A DNA stretch of 64,000 nucleotides from Anomaloglossus baeobatrachus. Taxonomy: Eukaryota; Chordata; Amphibia; Anura; Aromobatidae. The notes beneath the pieces were generated by a model. The model was not told the DNA's origin, did not search any database, and was given only the letters and a program-made list of their open reading frames with translations. Positions 1 to 11,600 of this stretch are shown here, piece by piece (positions within the stretch are counted from its first letter, which is position 1; each line of letters begins with the position of its first letter). The position numbers and the translations under genes were made by a program. Where the stretch lies: positions 181,072,036 to 181,136,035 of the forward strand of contig NC_134360.1 of assembly GCF_048569485.1 (NCBI RefSeq), written 5' to 3'.

Positions 1-179
1 GTCTTCTTGGAGGACATGAAAGAGTTCGTGATGTTGTAAAGATGCAATATTTTTGAAAGCACAGACTTGGAAAGACCAACTTCTCTTGCTATAGCTGATA
101 GCGTCACCCCTTTGGCCTTCTTCTGGACAACCTGCTGCTGGAGTGTTTTAGTCACTTTGACTTTGGCATGGTACGCCAT
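1..179 (-). pseudogene. N-terminal part of a DNA-transposon transposase, cut by the window edge
   Basis: Reading leftwards from an ATG at 179, an open frame of 59 codons runs off the window start. It begins MAYHAKVKVTKTLQQQVVQ and contains a helix-turn-helix-like stretch (GVTLSAIAREVGLSKSVLSK). This fits the N-terminal DNA-binding domain of a Tc1/mariner or related transposase, which binds the terminal repeats of its element. Upstream of the start (higher coordinates), the sequence gatcaaattagaga is repeated in tandem near 305-340 and could belong to the element terminus. The catalytic part would lie outside the window, so the family is uncertain and intactness cannot be judged. Confidence 0.5.
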
Positions 180-469
180 TTGTGCATAGTCAGTGCAAAC
201 TGGAAAGTTAGGCTGCCAGTTAAATAGTATATGTCAGATAATTAAAAATTAGTACCAGGTGCCAGATTAACACCAATAACTTGCAGGTATCTGAAACTGT
301 TCTCTAATTTGATCATCTCTAATTTGATCAGTGTTCTTTTACATTTTTCTCATTTACATTTTTATTATGTGCTTTAGAATAAATTTAGTTAATGAAATAA
401 GCGGAAAATACTGCGAGTTTACTCATGTTAGGATATAATCACATAGGAGTACACAATGACCTTAACATG

Positions 470-970
470 TAGGAAATTGTGTGTTGTTCTCGAATTTTGA
501 TCTCCAGTGTAGATTTGCTGGTGTACTTGGGATCATTGTTTGGTTTCATGACCCAATTTCGGCCAATGTTTATCATTTGGATAGATGATCTCATATTTAT
601 CTGTACAATACTGTGTTATGCAGAAAAGTTTGAGGATGAATCAATAATTGCAAGTTGTCCAGGTCCTGTTGATGTAAAAAAAAAAAAAGCTCAATTCTTC
701 ACCACTACTCCGCTGCTGTGTTTGGTAGTTGATGTGAAGTGTTTGTACCAATATGCTGTATGGTTATCACAAATCATGGCGCTGGGCATTATGGCCAAAT
801 ATCTCAACTTTTGCCACTTCTGGTTTGTTCAGATGCAACCATGCAAATTTTAGCGTTGCTGCCATGTTGTATTTCGAAAGAAGAAGCTTTTTCCGGCAAC
901 CATTTCAAACATTACCCCACATTACCAAAGACAGTAACCTATGTCTGCTTGTGGTGCTCTACATTTGAAA
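470..970 (-). pseudogene. Decayed Tc1-like transposase (relic)
   Basis: The minus strand carries scattered, frame-broken pieces of a Tc1-like transposase in the correct order. From right to left these are MAATLKFAWLHLNKP, then KVEIFGHNAQ, then a region reading like PGQLAI near 655, then NDPKYTSKSTLE at about 500-550. The last piece corresponds to the NDPKHTSK block before the final catalytic residue of Tc1 enzymes. The 5' third of the gene and both termini are not visible. An A-rich run at 675-690 interrupts it. The neighbouring 1-179 fragment has a different N-terminal sequence, so these are probably two separate insertions. Confidence 0.75.
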
Positions 971-1836
971 CAGACATATGAGGGCTATGTCCACATTCTT
1001 CAGCTTGCATATGGTGAAAAGAACAATGCTTTCCATTAATGAGTACACAACAAATTTGTCACAAAACCTTTAGTTTCTTTTCAGAATCAAAATTTTCTTT
1101 GGGATGCCATACTACAAAATAACACCCTCAAATGTGGGCCATTGATTGAAAACAAGATTTCTTATTTCAGCCACCCAAAAAAGTAATTTTTCTAAAAAGT
1201 GAATATGCCCCAATGACAGTTTTGGGAGCAAGGATTGTTTGTAAGGAGAGGGATGAGCCTAAGTTTTTAAATTGCCTAAGTGTGTCAAACAGATATCAGC
1301 AAAGTCTTTTCTCTTGTGGGAAGGAGTGTGTGTATGAAGCAGGTAAAAGGTTGGAGAACAACAAAGGTAGAGAAAAGGCATGGTCTACCTGAGGGTCATT
1401 GTGTAAAAGTTGTAATCCAATTCTTTCTCATTACAAATTGTGACATAAGTCTGGACAGATTTTTTAAGACACCATGTCGTTTGGTTTCTCTTATGGTGTG
1501 AAATTAGAGCTTGGACTTTTTGCTTTCCCGTATGAACATTTTTGAAAATGTAACAGACTTTTTTTTCTCTTTGGGCTGAAGAACCTCAACAGTTAAAAAA
1601 GGTATCTTGGGTTTTCATTCATCTGCAATCAAAGTAATGGGGTTCAGGCTTATATTCTAACATACAAAATTACAATAAATCCTTGGAGGTGCACGCCACA
1701 ATCAAGTAATGTAGAGAATAGGTATTCCGATTTACAGGGAATGATGTTACTAAACTGGGCAAAGCAGGTCATTTTAACATCAGCGCTTCACATTTCTCCA
1801 CATTTATATTGTAACCTTATAGGAGGCTCAGTATAT
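971..1836. other. Unassigned intergenic DNA
   Basis: This is moderately AT-rich sequence without a convincing ORF, terminal repeats or recognisable RNA gene. The short open frame at 1280-1501 has no recognisable motif. It may include old repeat debris or far-downstream flank of PBX1. Confidence 0.4.
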
Positions 1837-2527
1837 TTAAAGGGAACCTGTCACTAGGATTTTCCCTTATGGGCTGCAGCCACCCCAGCATCAGTTAACA
1901 GTGAGCCCTTATATACATCATTCTAGAATACTGTATATAAGAGCACAGGCCACTGTGTAGAAAATAAACACCTTTATAATACTCACCTAGGGGGTGGTCT
2001 GGTCCGATGGGTGTCGTTGCTCTCAGTCTGGTACCTCCTTCATCTTGCGCGATCACCGTCCTCCTGCCCAGCCCCGTGTGCATGACCTATCCTGTGTCAT
2101 TCACATAAATGCCACCATTGCTTTCCTGCGCATGTGCACTTTGATCTGCTCTGCTGAGGGCAGATCAAAGTATTGTTGTGCGCATGTGCGTGCGGTCTTT
2201 GACATTTCCTTGCACTTGTGCATTACAGTACTTTGCTCTGCCCTCAGCAGGGCAGATCAAAGTGCACATGAGCAGGATGTAGGACGTATCATGCACATCG
2301 GGCTGGGCAGGAGGGCGGAGATCGCACAAGATGGAGGAGGCGCCGGACCAAGAGCATCGACACCGATCAATCCGGACTGCCCCCATGTGAGTATTTTAAA
2401 GGTGTTTTTTATATTATACAGAGCGACCTGGGCTCTTATATACTGTATTCTAGAATGCTGTGTATAAGAACTCAGTGATGGTGGCCGCAGCTTATAGGGA
2501 AAAATCCTGGTGACAGGTTCCCTTTAA
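1837..2527. mobile_element. T2/Kolobok-type MITE, subfamily A, copy 1
   Basis: It is bounded by TTAA on both sides, with inverted termini TTAAAGGGAACCTGTCAC and GTGACAGGTTCCCTTTAA (the left end reads CACTAGG where the right end implies CACCAGG). TTAA targets with TTAAAGGRR ends are the hallmark of the Xenopus T2 MITEs, assigned to the Kolobok superfamily. Internally there is a near-palindrome around cttatatac/gtatataag and paired copies of a TTTGATCTGCCC-like sequence at about 2140-2265. There is no transposase, so it is non-autonomous. The frames at 1994-2467 and 2165-2386 are by-products of the inverted structure. Copies 2 and 3 are at 4628-5325 and 61564-62199. Confidence 0.75.
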
Positions 2528-2816
2528 GTCTTCCAAGAAAACCAAAAGCTTGTGTTTAGGGGAGGAGAGTAGCAGAAGCAGATCTTTGACAAATGCTGCT
2601 ATATTATTTACCTTGTACCCTATTAAAAACCTGGGTGAGTGAGTGAAATTCAACATTGTGTTGCAGTAAGTTCAATAATGGGGTATAAAGGGTGGTCCGG
2701 CCTGTCTACTCAGAATAGGAGTACTGGTTCTGAGTTTTTGATGACTGTTAAGACGGTATTGGCTTCATTTTAGATATGTGTTGGATTTAGTGTAGGTAAT
2801 ACGGTTAGGAGTCGGG
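2528..2816. other. Unassigned spacer
   Basis: No ORF, terminal repeat or RNA gene is recognisable here. It forms the left flank of the insertion at 2833-3477. Confidence 0.4.
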
Positions 2817-3493
2817 TCAAAGTTATATCTATACACAAACCAAGAGAACCAAGGGAAGAGGTAGTCGTGGGTCACATATAGGACCACAACATCAATAATT
2901 CAATATACACAACTTTTTTTGCAAAAATATAGCAAATATTTTATTTAGATAAAGTGAGCAGCAAAAAAAGTGACAGTACAGCAGCAATATCAAAAGAATT
3001 AAAAGAACAATGAACAGGCTTAAATAGTGTCACTAATGCAAAACACATGGGTCCACATACCATATGGGGAGCAGTATCATAGAAAATGTAAAACATGGAC
3101 AGTACTGACTCCTATATGCAGCTATGTACTTAAATGAAGAAATGCCCCACTCATAACAGAATAAAATATAAACAGTCAGAGGACACCTCAGTGTGTGTCC
3201 TGACATGTAGGGTTATAATTCCATAAAGAAACCACAGTGCATAAGGGGGTCAGAACATAGGCTGGTTCGCAAGCAGACAGGTGGAAAAAGGCAATATCAA
3301 GAAACCATTAGTATAAACCCGTCTTAAACTCACCCATAATGGATGGCGTGGAACCCAAGGAAAACGTGCCCCACGACTACCTCTTCCCTTGGTTCTCTTG
3401 GTTTGTGCTCATTATTCTGGGTGTAGTCACAATATAATGTTACATTTGGTCGTACATCTTGCCCTCCTCCACTTTATTCAAAGTTATATCTAT
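2817..3493. mobile_element. Insertion of unknown family with 16-bp target duplication and internal 38-bp inverted repeats
   Basis: The 16-bp direct repeat tcaaagttatatctat lies at 2817-2832 and again at 3478-3493, framing a 645-bp insert. Inside it, a 38-bp sequence at 2834-2871 (starting cacaaaccaagagaacc) recurs exactly inverted at 3370-3407. A long target duplication points to target-primed insertion (LINE, SINE or Penelope-like), and the inverted copy could come from twin priming. A cut-and-paste transposon would normally give 2-9 bp. No coding sequence is recognised in the insert. Confidence 0.6.
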
Positions 3494-4627
3494 TTAGGAT
3501 ACTATATACCTGTAGAAAGGGTCAATTCAAGAAACTTTTTCTAAAGATATTTCCTCATCAAGGCTATGCAACTATGGATGGCGGAGGGGCTGGTCTAGAA
3601 CGGTCTAAAGCATTGGTCACAACTGCTATGACTTTTCATGTATTTTAGCTGCCTATCTATTTCTTATATCTTAAAGACATCTGTCCAGGTGAAAGAATAC
3701 CATAGTTCACTCTATGATTTATGTTAGTTGAATACTATAGCCTTCCTGATTATCATCATGATTTTACTGCAGCTTTAGGTTTTCGTATAGCTCTGTATAT
3801 AACTTTTTGACATTTTAGCAAGTACCGTAATAAATGTTAGTCCTGATATCCCAATAAAACTACTACACATCTTCCATCCATGATTCCTACCACCCTGCCG
3901 TAGAAACCATTGACTCTGTACACATTGGTCTAAAATCCCTTTTAAGTCCCTCTTGCAAATTGGGATTCTGATCTGGCTTATATATCCTGAGTCATATTGC
4001 AGAGGATTGTCAAAAATCCACTTGTGACTTTTAGGATCGCTACTTCCAATAGGTGGCGCTGTGCTAGAGTTTGTCTCCTTTACTGGAGAGACAATTCTTC
4101 CTTAAAGAAGCATCTTTTGCTATAATTTGAGAGATTGGAAAAGAAAGCCTGGAAAATTGGGTTCATTAAAGTTCAACGTCTGGCTTCTATCACCTTGTAG
4201 CAGATCTGCTGGAAGTATTTTGTGCACACATGGACGTAAACTTGGCTGATGCCTGTCATTCAGTTACTATCCAAGTGCCTCTCTTTATTTTACTTTTATC
4301 CCCAGTCACATTATTGTTTTTAGATTTTTTTTAATTTTCTTTGACATTATTTTATAGACACAAACATACAAATTGGAGCTCTTTCTAGAAAGGCAATAGC
4401 AAATAGTAGTCTATTTGACATAATGTGATGTTATATTTGATTCATAGACATTCAGAAGAAGCAATTTTGTTTATATTTTTAGAACTCTGCTTTTCATAAG
4501 CTATAGCTTTCTTTTTTTTTTATTTAAAATTTCTATGCAATGTTTCAGTATGAGGGCTTTTTATGATGGGAAAAGGGGTATGATTTAATGGTTTTGCAAT
4601 ACATATTATGGCTAGTAAAGCTAAACT
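3494..4627. other. Unassigned AT-rich DNA
   Basis: About 1.1 kb with no supported ORF. A CCTCATCAAGG stretch near 3555 and a few T-rich runs (4320-4345, 4511-4530) were noted. There is no clear repeat boundary. Confidence 0.4.
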
Positions 4628-5325
4628 TTAAAGGGAACCTGTCACCAGGTTTTTCCCTTATGAGCTGTGGCCACCACCAGTGAGCTTTTATATACAGCTT
4701 TTTAGAATACTGTATATAAGAGCCCAGGCCGCTGTATAGAATGTAAAAAACACCTTTATAATACTTACCGGTCTGGTCTGATGGGCGTTGCCGCTATCGG
4801 TCCGGCACCTCCTCCATCTTGTGCAATCACCATCCTCCTTCCTAGCCCCCATGCATGACGCGTCCTGCGTTATTCACACAGAGGACTCCATTGTGCTCCT
4901 GCACATGCACACTTTGATCTGCCCGGCTGATAGCAGATCAAAGTATTGTAGTGCACATGTGCAGGCGGTCCTTGACCTTTCCCCACGCCTGCACATTACA
5001 GTACTTTACTCTGCCCTCAGTAGGGCAGATCAATGTGCACGTGCGCAGGAGCGCAATGGAGGCCTCTGTGTGGATGACGTAGGACATGTCATCCACATGG
5101 GGCTGAGAAAAAGGAGGATGGTGACTGCACAAGATGGAGGAGGCGCCGGACCCATCAGACCAGACTGCCCTCTAGGTGATTATAATAAAGGTGGGGGTTT
5201 TTTTTCACATTCTCCACAGCAGCCTGGGCTCTCATATACAGCGTTCTGGAATGCCGTATATAAGGGCCCACTGGTGGTGGCCACAGCTCATAAGGGAAAA
5301 ACCTGGTGACAGGTTCCCTTATTAA
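4628..5325. mobile_element. T2/Kolobok-type MITE, subfamily A, copy 2
   Basis: The left end TTAAAGGGAACCTGTCACC follows a TTAA at 4628, and the right end reads GGTGACAGGTTCCCTT at about 5305-5320 before a degraded TTAA. The interior matches the copies at 1837 and 61564. It has the palindromic ATATAAGAGCCCAGGCC block near each end and a TTTGATCTGCC/GGCAGATCAA pair at about 4914-5033. The element has no coding capacity; the open frame at 4788-5309 follows from the repeat and is not a gene. Confidence 0.75.
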
Positions 5326-6295
5326 TTTGTTGAAAGGGTGGATTCTGGTATTGGTATTGAAAGGGTGGGAAAAGTGATTATTTAGAATGCAGTTCTATTT
5401 CCGCTTTTCCAGTCAGCAGCACAACAGATGGTGGAATTGAGAACTGATAGGACAGGTGGAGATTTTATTTCACACCTGAATATTATATAAGGTGGCCTGA
5501 AGTCCGCCCCTTGGGTGTTCTAATTTTTATTAGCATATTGACAAGGAATATTATTGGGAGGAGCCTTGCTCTGTTGAGGGGGGAATGGGAAAACAGATTA
5601 TAAATCAGTGGTCCCCAACCTTGCTTACTTTAGGATCCACAATCAGCTCTGAGAGAAGGTTGTGAGCCACATCAAGACCCTCCATGAGTAGTGGCATACA
5701 GCTCCTGCCCCCTCAAAATAGTGACTACAAGTGTCCCAGTTATCAGTATGTTGACAGATGAGGTGCCTGTTCAAGACCTTACGTTTAGTCAGTTGGGTTC
5801 TGTCAAGTTAGTTGTTAGGTCACCCTGTCCAGTCCATCCCATCCCGTCTGGTCCCGTCGTGTCCTGCCCGTACCTAGTCCAAAACCGTCCTGCTTGTTGT
5901 CACCTGATTCCAGTCTTGTTCCTGCCTGTACCTGGTTCCAGCCCATCCCGTCTGTTGGCACCTGGCCCCAACCAATCCTGCCTGTTGGCACATGTTTCCA
6001 GTCCTGTTCCTGCCTGTACCTGCTATCAGTCCATCAGGCCTTGTTGGTACTAATGACTGTGTCTGTCCTGGCCATGCCATCTGCCTTGCTAGAGACTCTG
6101 CCTATTCATTCTGCCTGTGCTGTCTGCCACAAGCTAACCTGGTGGTTCCAGTCTACACTTGAGACTCTGTCCTGTCTGCACCTTTGTCCTCCCCTGCCCT
6201 GGGGGGTCAGTTGCCACAGTCCCAGACTTAACCCCACAAAAGGGTATGCCCGGGTTCTCCCTGTGGTCCTGTGGGTCAACTTTAGCTCGCCACTT
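5326..6295. other. Non-coding region with a pyrimidine-rich CCTGT/CCAGTC tract
   Basis: From about 5800 to 6200 the plus strand is dominated by variants of cctgcctgtacc, ccagtcc and gttggcacctg, giving several overlapping open frames of low complexity. This looks like a decayed simple repeat or part of an older dispersed element. I see no domain in any frame and do not call a gene. Confidence 0.4.
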
Positions 6296-7411
6296 CACAA
6301 TCTCTTGCGGAGAGCATTATAACAAGTATACTTACCGACCTTCCTCGCAGCTATAACTCTACTTCCGGGTCTGTGCATTACCCCTCATACATATTCACTG
6401 CTTCCCCCACCCTTTGTCCGTCCCAGCATCTGTGATTGGTTGCAGTCACACAGTGACATCTGCATCTCTTGGCAAAAAAAACTACTGTTTTTCTGCCAGG
6501 GGATGTAGGTCTGGCTGTACTCAGTTCACCTAAGGTGAGTTTACCAGAAGTCACAGGTGGGGTACCATGGGAACCACCAGCTGTGACCGCAGATAAACTT
6601 AGTGACGTCACCGTTCACGGCTATTGCTCAGTGTGGGTCTGCAGACTGTCATGTTCTGTAATGTGCCCACATGCTGTGATTTCAGGATGTAGCAGAACCA
6701 GGATCGTTGTAGGACCTCGTGTTGATTAAGTCAGACCTATGTGTTTGGTGGGTGAATAAATTGGAGAAAGAGGGGGGATTTTATTTTAAATAAGGGATTT
6801 TTTGGTGTTTTTGTTTATATCTTTTCACTTACAGGATTAGTAATGGGGGGGTCTTGCAGACCCTCCCCATTACTAATCTAGGGCTTAGTGGCTGCTATGA
6901 GTGGTCATTAACCCTTATATTGCCCCCGATTGCCATCATACCAGGGCAATTGGGATGAGCCAGGTAAAATGCTGAGATTGTCGCATCTAATGGATGCAAC
7001 GTTTCTCGGTTGCTGCAGGCTGCTATTTTTAGGCTGCGGGGCTAATAACCATGAGTCTTCCCAGCCTAAGAATACCAGCCCCCAGCTGTTGGATTTATCT
7101 TGGCTGGGTATCAAAATTGGAGGGGGGACCACATGCAGTTTTGGGTCCCTCTTATTTTGTTACACAGCCAAGATAAGCACACGGCCTGTATGCTTTATCT
7201 GAGCTTTCACTATATGCGGGGACCGTGCGCCAATTTTATTTATTTTTACACCACTTTAGGGATGCAGACAGCGGGTGTTTTTCCACTCAATCCCAAACGC
7301 TGTCACACAGGGTGGGGGCATCATCTGACTACAACTAATCACAGACACCAGAACTATCGGTGGGCATGGGAAGCAGTGAATAAGTATGAGAGTTAATGAG
7401 CTGATCAAGGT
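6296..7411. repeat. Dispersed frog repeat split by the LTR retrotransposon
   Basis: I recognise the stretch from about 6830 as a widespread anuran repeat. It has a hairpin ggattagtaatgg...ccattactaatct at 6835-6880, then agggcttagtggc, accagggcaattggg, and ttggctgggtatcaaaattgg. A short ACTTACC-like sequence near 6330 and a TTAGTAAGTATA sequence near 15303 could be its two termini, interrupted by the 7.9-kb LTR element. The assignment as a non-autonomous DNA transposon is inference; no transposase is present. Confidence 0.5.
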
Positions 7412-8688
7412 TGTCACAAACCACCGGGGGGGGTCACTCAGAAATCCCCCGCGCTGGCTACCAGTACGTCACAATCGGGGGGTAACAAGTGGGGGTCACC
7501 CCTCCTTTATACCTCCCGACCGACAGACAGAGCACGTGACGCGCTCTCTAGCGCCCCTCTTATAGTCAGGCCAATTATGGAATTGCCCGACAATAAGCAA
7601 GGAGGCCGCTATACTACTTATGCCGATTATTGAAGGGTCCCCGGTGAGAGTAGGGTATATATTCCCCCGACCTCCGCGGGCGGAATATATAATATCTTCC
7701 CGAATCTCACTGGCCTCCCCACAATAATCCTTGGCACAACTCGCTGCCACCAACCGCTTCACGGTAACTATTAGCCGAACACACGGACGTGGGATTCAAG
7801 ATCGAGATAACAGAACAGCCCAAGATTAATTATATAATTTAATCAGCCTAAAGCACACTAGAAACTACAATATATACAATAGGGAATCTACAGAATATAC
7901 ATATGTCAGAGTACAGTTACAGATAAAGCATGGTTTACAAACAGGTATGCAATTCAATCAGTTACCTTGTGCGTCTGGCCACAGGGGGGCGCTGTAGACC
8001 AGGTTTCTAGGAACTCCCACAGATGTTTCCTGCACGTGACCCCCAGCGAAAGAACACTGGAAAATGGCCGAAGTAGGGTTATCAACCTGGACAAATCCAG
8101 GTCCCCTCCTACCTTCGTGACCTCAGAGGGAGCACTGCTCCACCCCTGGCTGGAGTTATGGACAAAATCCACAACATGGAATATGGCCATAACTTGGCCT
8201 GGGAGCGTCGTAGGCGGACGCCAATGCTCTCATTGTGACAGTTATGAATTTAGCTACAGAATGAGAGGTTTCATGACTTGTCTACTAGTTCCACATTGGC
8301 TGATATCACGCCTGGGGTATTTCCCAAGCTCCCGCTCCCATAAAAAAGGTGTGCCAGCATCGTCCGCATGCGAAAACACCATTTTTATGGTTGCCGTATT
8401 TATCGGAAATATGGCTTGCGAGATATGAACCATTTTTTACTGGAGTCGTTCTGTCTGGCTAGTTCCAGAGCCTTATAATGAGATACAACTCTTGTTACAG
8501 GGTGACGGCAGGGAGTCATCCTGTGTCCTTTGTTCCCACATCACCTAATTTCCATATCACAGGAGATGGCCATGGGATGGGTTGCTAAACAAGTTGTGTG
8601 AAGGAAAGGGGGGGTGACACCAGGAGAGGGCTTCCTGACATAACTTGAATATCATGATTTATCGTCATATCTCCGGATTTACCTCACA
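7412..8688 (-). repeat. 3' LTR of the Gmr1-type element
   Basis: About 1277 bp. It starts in element orientation with TGTGAGG at 8688 and ends TGTGACA at 7412. It matches 13998-15273 throughout by eye, apart from a length difference in one G run. The short open frames inside it occur identically in both LTRs and have no recognised domain. Confidence 0.92.
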
Positions 8689-11600
8689 CCTCCCCCCTTT
8701 TGAGGGCGCTAGGGGGCAGCACACTCCGGTGTTCCCCCGTGCGCCCGTCCGCGACCTCTCCTTGTCGGGACAGCCCGTCTGCGTTACCGTGGTCACGGCC
8801 CCTTTTGTGGCGAATGGTGAAGTTGTATTGCTGGAGCGCAAGGCTCCATCGCAACAGTCGCCCATTCGTCCCAGAGACGGTGTGCAACCAGCTGAGGGGG
8901 TTGTGGTCCGTCTCCACGATGAAGTGGCGCCCGTATAGATAGGGTTGCAGACGCTGCAGGGCCCACACTATGGCCAGGCACTCCTTCTCCATTGTGGAAT
9001 AGGCCACTTCCCTCGGTAACAGCTTCCTGCTCAGGTACAAGACTGGGTGCTCTTGGCTCGCAGAGTCCACCTGGCTGAGCACCGCACCGAGGCCGAAGTC
9101 ACTGGCGTCGGTCTGTACTACAAACGGCCGCGTGAAGTCGGCTGCCTGTAGCACGGGCGGGCTGGACAGGGCGTCCTTTAGGGCCCGGAAGGCTGTCTCG
9201 CAGTCCATTGTCCAATCGACTGCAGAGGGCAGCTTCTTCTTGGTGAGGTCCGTCAGGGGCTTTGCCAGGCTACTATAGCATGGAACAAACCTCCTATAGT
9301 ACCCAGCGGTCCCCAAGAAGGACATCACCTGCTTCTTGGTCCTGGGGGTGGGCCAGGATGCGATGGCCTCCACTTTCTCAGGCTCGGGCTTCAGTGTTCC
9401 CCCGCCTACCCGGTGACCGAGGTACTGGACCTCGCTCATGGCCAGCTGACACTTGCCCGGCTTGATGGTCAAACCTGCCCGGTGGACCCGCCTGAGCACC
9501 TGTGCTAGATGCTCTAGGTGATCTTCCCAGGTGGGACTGAAGACGGCAATGTCATCCAGGTACGCGGCCGCGTACCCTTCAAGTCCCTTGAGCAGGGTGT
9601 TGACCATCCGCTGGAAAGTGGCAGGGGCATTCCTCATCCCGAATGGCATCACCGTGGACTCGTACAGTCCAAATGGGGTAATAAAGGCAGAGCGTTCCCT
9701 GGCCTTGCGAGTCAGGGGGATCTGCCAATATCCCCGGCTCAGGTCCATGATGGTCAGGTACTGAGCCCCGGCCAACTGATCGAGCAGGTCATCGATGCGT
9801 GGCATTGGGTACGCATCGGCGACCGTGACAGCATTGAGCCCCCTGTAGTCCACGCAGAACCGAGTGGTTCGGTCCTTCTTAGGGACGAGGACTACAGGCG
9901 AGGCCCAAGCGCTGTTGGATGCCTGGATCACCCCCAGCTTCAGCATCTCGTCAATCTCCTGGCACATGTGTTGCTGCACCTCCAGGGAGACCCGATATGC
10001 TGAACGCCGGATCGGGGGATGATCCCCAGTGTCCACGTGATGGACAGCCAAGTCAGTCCTTCCGGGCTGGTTGGTAAACAACCCCCGGAAGGGGTGTAGG
10101 GTGGCCCACAGCTGGGACCGTTGGTCCTCCAAGAGCTGGTGGCCAACCTCCACATCCTCAATGGATCCGCCTGCCCTAACCTGGGCTAGCATATCCAAGA
10201 GGGTTTCCGCTTCTCCCTCCTCGGGCAGGTTGCACACGGGGAGCGCACATGCCTCCCGCTCATGATGTGCCTTCATCATGTTCACATGGAAGGGCTTCCG
10301 CCTTCCACGGGCAGGGTCCAGGGTGACCAGGTACGTCACAGGGTTGAGCTGCTGGTACACGAGGTATGGGCCTTCCCAGGCTGCCTGAAGCTTGTCCTGT
10401 GGTACGGGGACCAGTACCCACACCTTTTGACCCACTTGGTAGGTCCTCTCACAAGCGTTCTGGTCGTACCAACGCTTCTGATCGGCCTGGGCTTGAGCCA
10501 TATTGTCGTGTACCAGTTGCGTCAAGGCCTGCATTTTGTCCCGGAAGCGCATGACATACTCGATAACCGACACTCCAGGGGTGGCCAAATCCCCTTCCCA
10601 AGCCTCTTTCACCAGAGCCAGGGGGCCCCGCACACGTCGCCCGTACAGGAGCTCAAACGGTGAGAATCCTGTTGAGGCCTGTGGAACCTCCCGGTAAGCA
10701 AATAACAGGTGTGGGAGATACCGCTCCCAGTCACGCCCATGGGAGTCGACCAACATCTTAAGCATCTGCTTTAAGGTGCCATTGAACCGCTCGCACAGGC
10801 CATTAGTCTGTGGATGGTACGGGCTGGCCACCAGATGTCGCACCTGGACCTGCTTACAGAGGGCCTCCATCAGCTGGGACATGAATTGGGTCCCCCGGTC
10901 AGTGAGCATTTCCTGGGGAAAACCCACTCGGGAGAAAATCTCCAGCAATGCGGTGGCCACCTTGTCAGCCCGAATGGACGACAAGGCCACTGCTTCTGGG
11001 TACCGGGTGGCATAGTCCACTACCGTCAGTATGAAGCGTTTCCCGGAGCTGCTGGGGATGGCCAGCGGGCCGACCAGATCCACAGCCACCCTCCTGAAAG
11101 GCTCATCGATGATTGGCAGAGATACTAGTGGGGCTTTGGGGTGTGGCCCCGCCTTCCCCACTCTCTGACAGGTTTCACACGAACGGCAGTAGGCAGCCAC
11201 ATCGGCCCCCATTTTTGGCCAGTAGAAATGCTGGTTTAACCTGGCCTTGGTCTTAGCGATCCCTAGGTGTCCGGCCATCGGAATCTCATGTGCGATCCGC
11301 AACAACTCCGTCCGGAACGGATAGGGTACCACCAACTGTCGGTCCCTGGGCCACGCCTCCGGTGAACCCTGCTGGACCGTGGCCCGGTACAGCCGTCCTT
11401 GGTCCCAGACCACTCGCTCCGGGTCCGAGTCCGAGGGAGGCTGGGCCGCCTGCTCCTTAAGAGCTTTCAGGCTGTCGTCAGCTTCTAACGCTGCCTGAAA
11501 CCCCTGACTAGATGTGGCCAGAATCGACGAGACTGTCACATCTTCGGTCAGTACCCCGGGACCTGTGTCCTGGCCTCCACCTGACTCGGCTGCCACTTGG

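Noticed and set aside
1994-2467. 157-residue frame, and the similar 173-residue frame at 4788-5309
   Set aside because: Both lie within copies of the same non-coding MITE and follow from its inverted structure.
3530-3600. A CTTGATGAGG...GTTTC text on the minus strand that could be a hammerhead core
   Set aside because: The spacing and the GAAA half do not fit a hammerhead fold by hand, and no GAAACGCG motif is nearby.
5691-6322. Pro/Ser/Cys-rich overlapping frames of up to 142 residues
   Set aside because: They come from a CCTGT/CCAGTC-rich low-complexity tract. No single frame dominates and no domain is seen.
7496-8428. Open frames of 78-153 codons inside both LTRs
   Set aside because: They are identical in the two LTRs, overlap one another on opposite strands and lack any domain. 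An LTR of this length gives such frames by chance.
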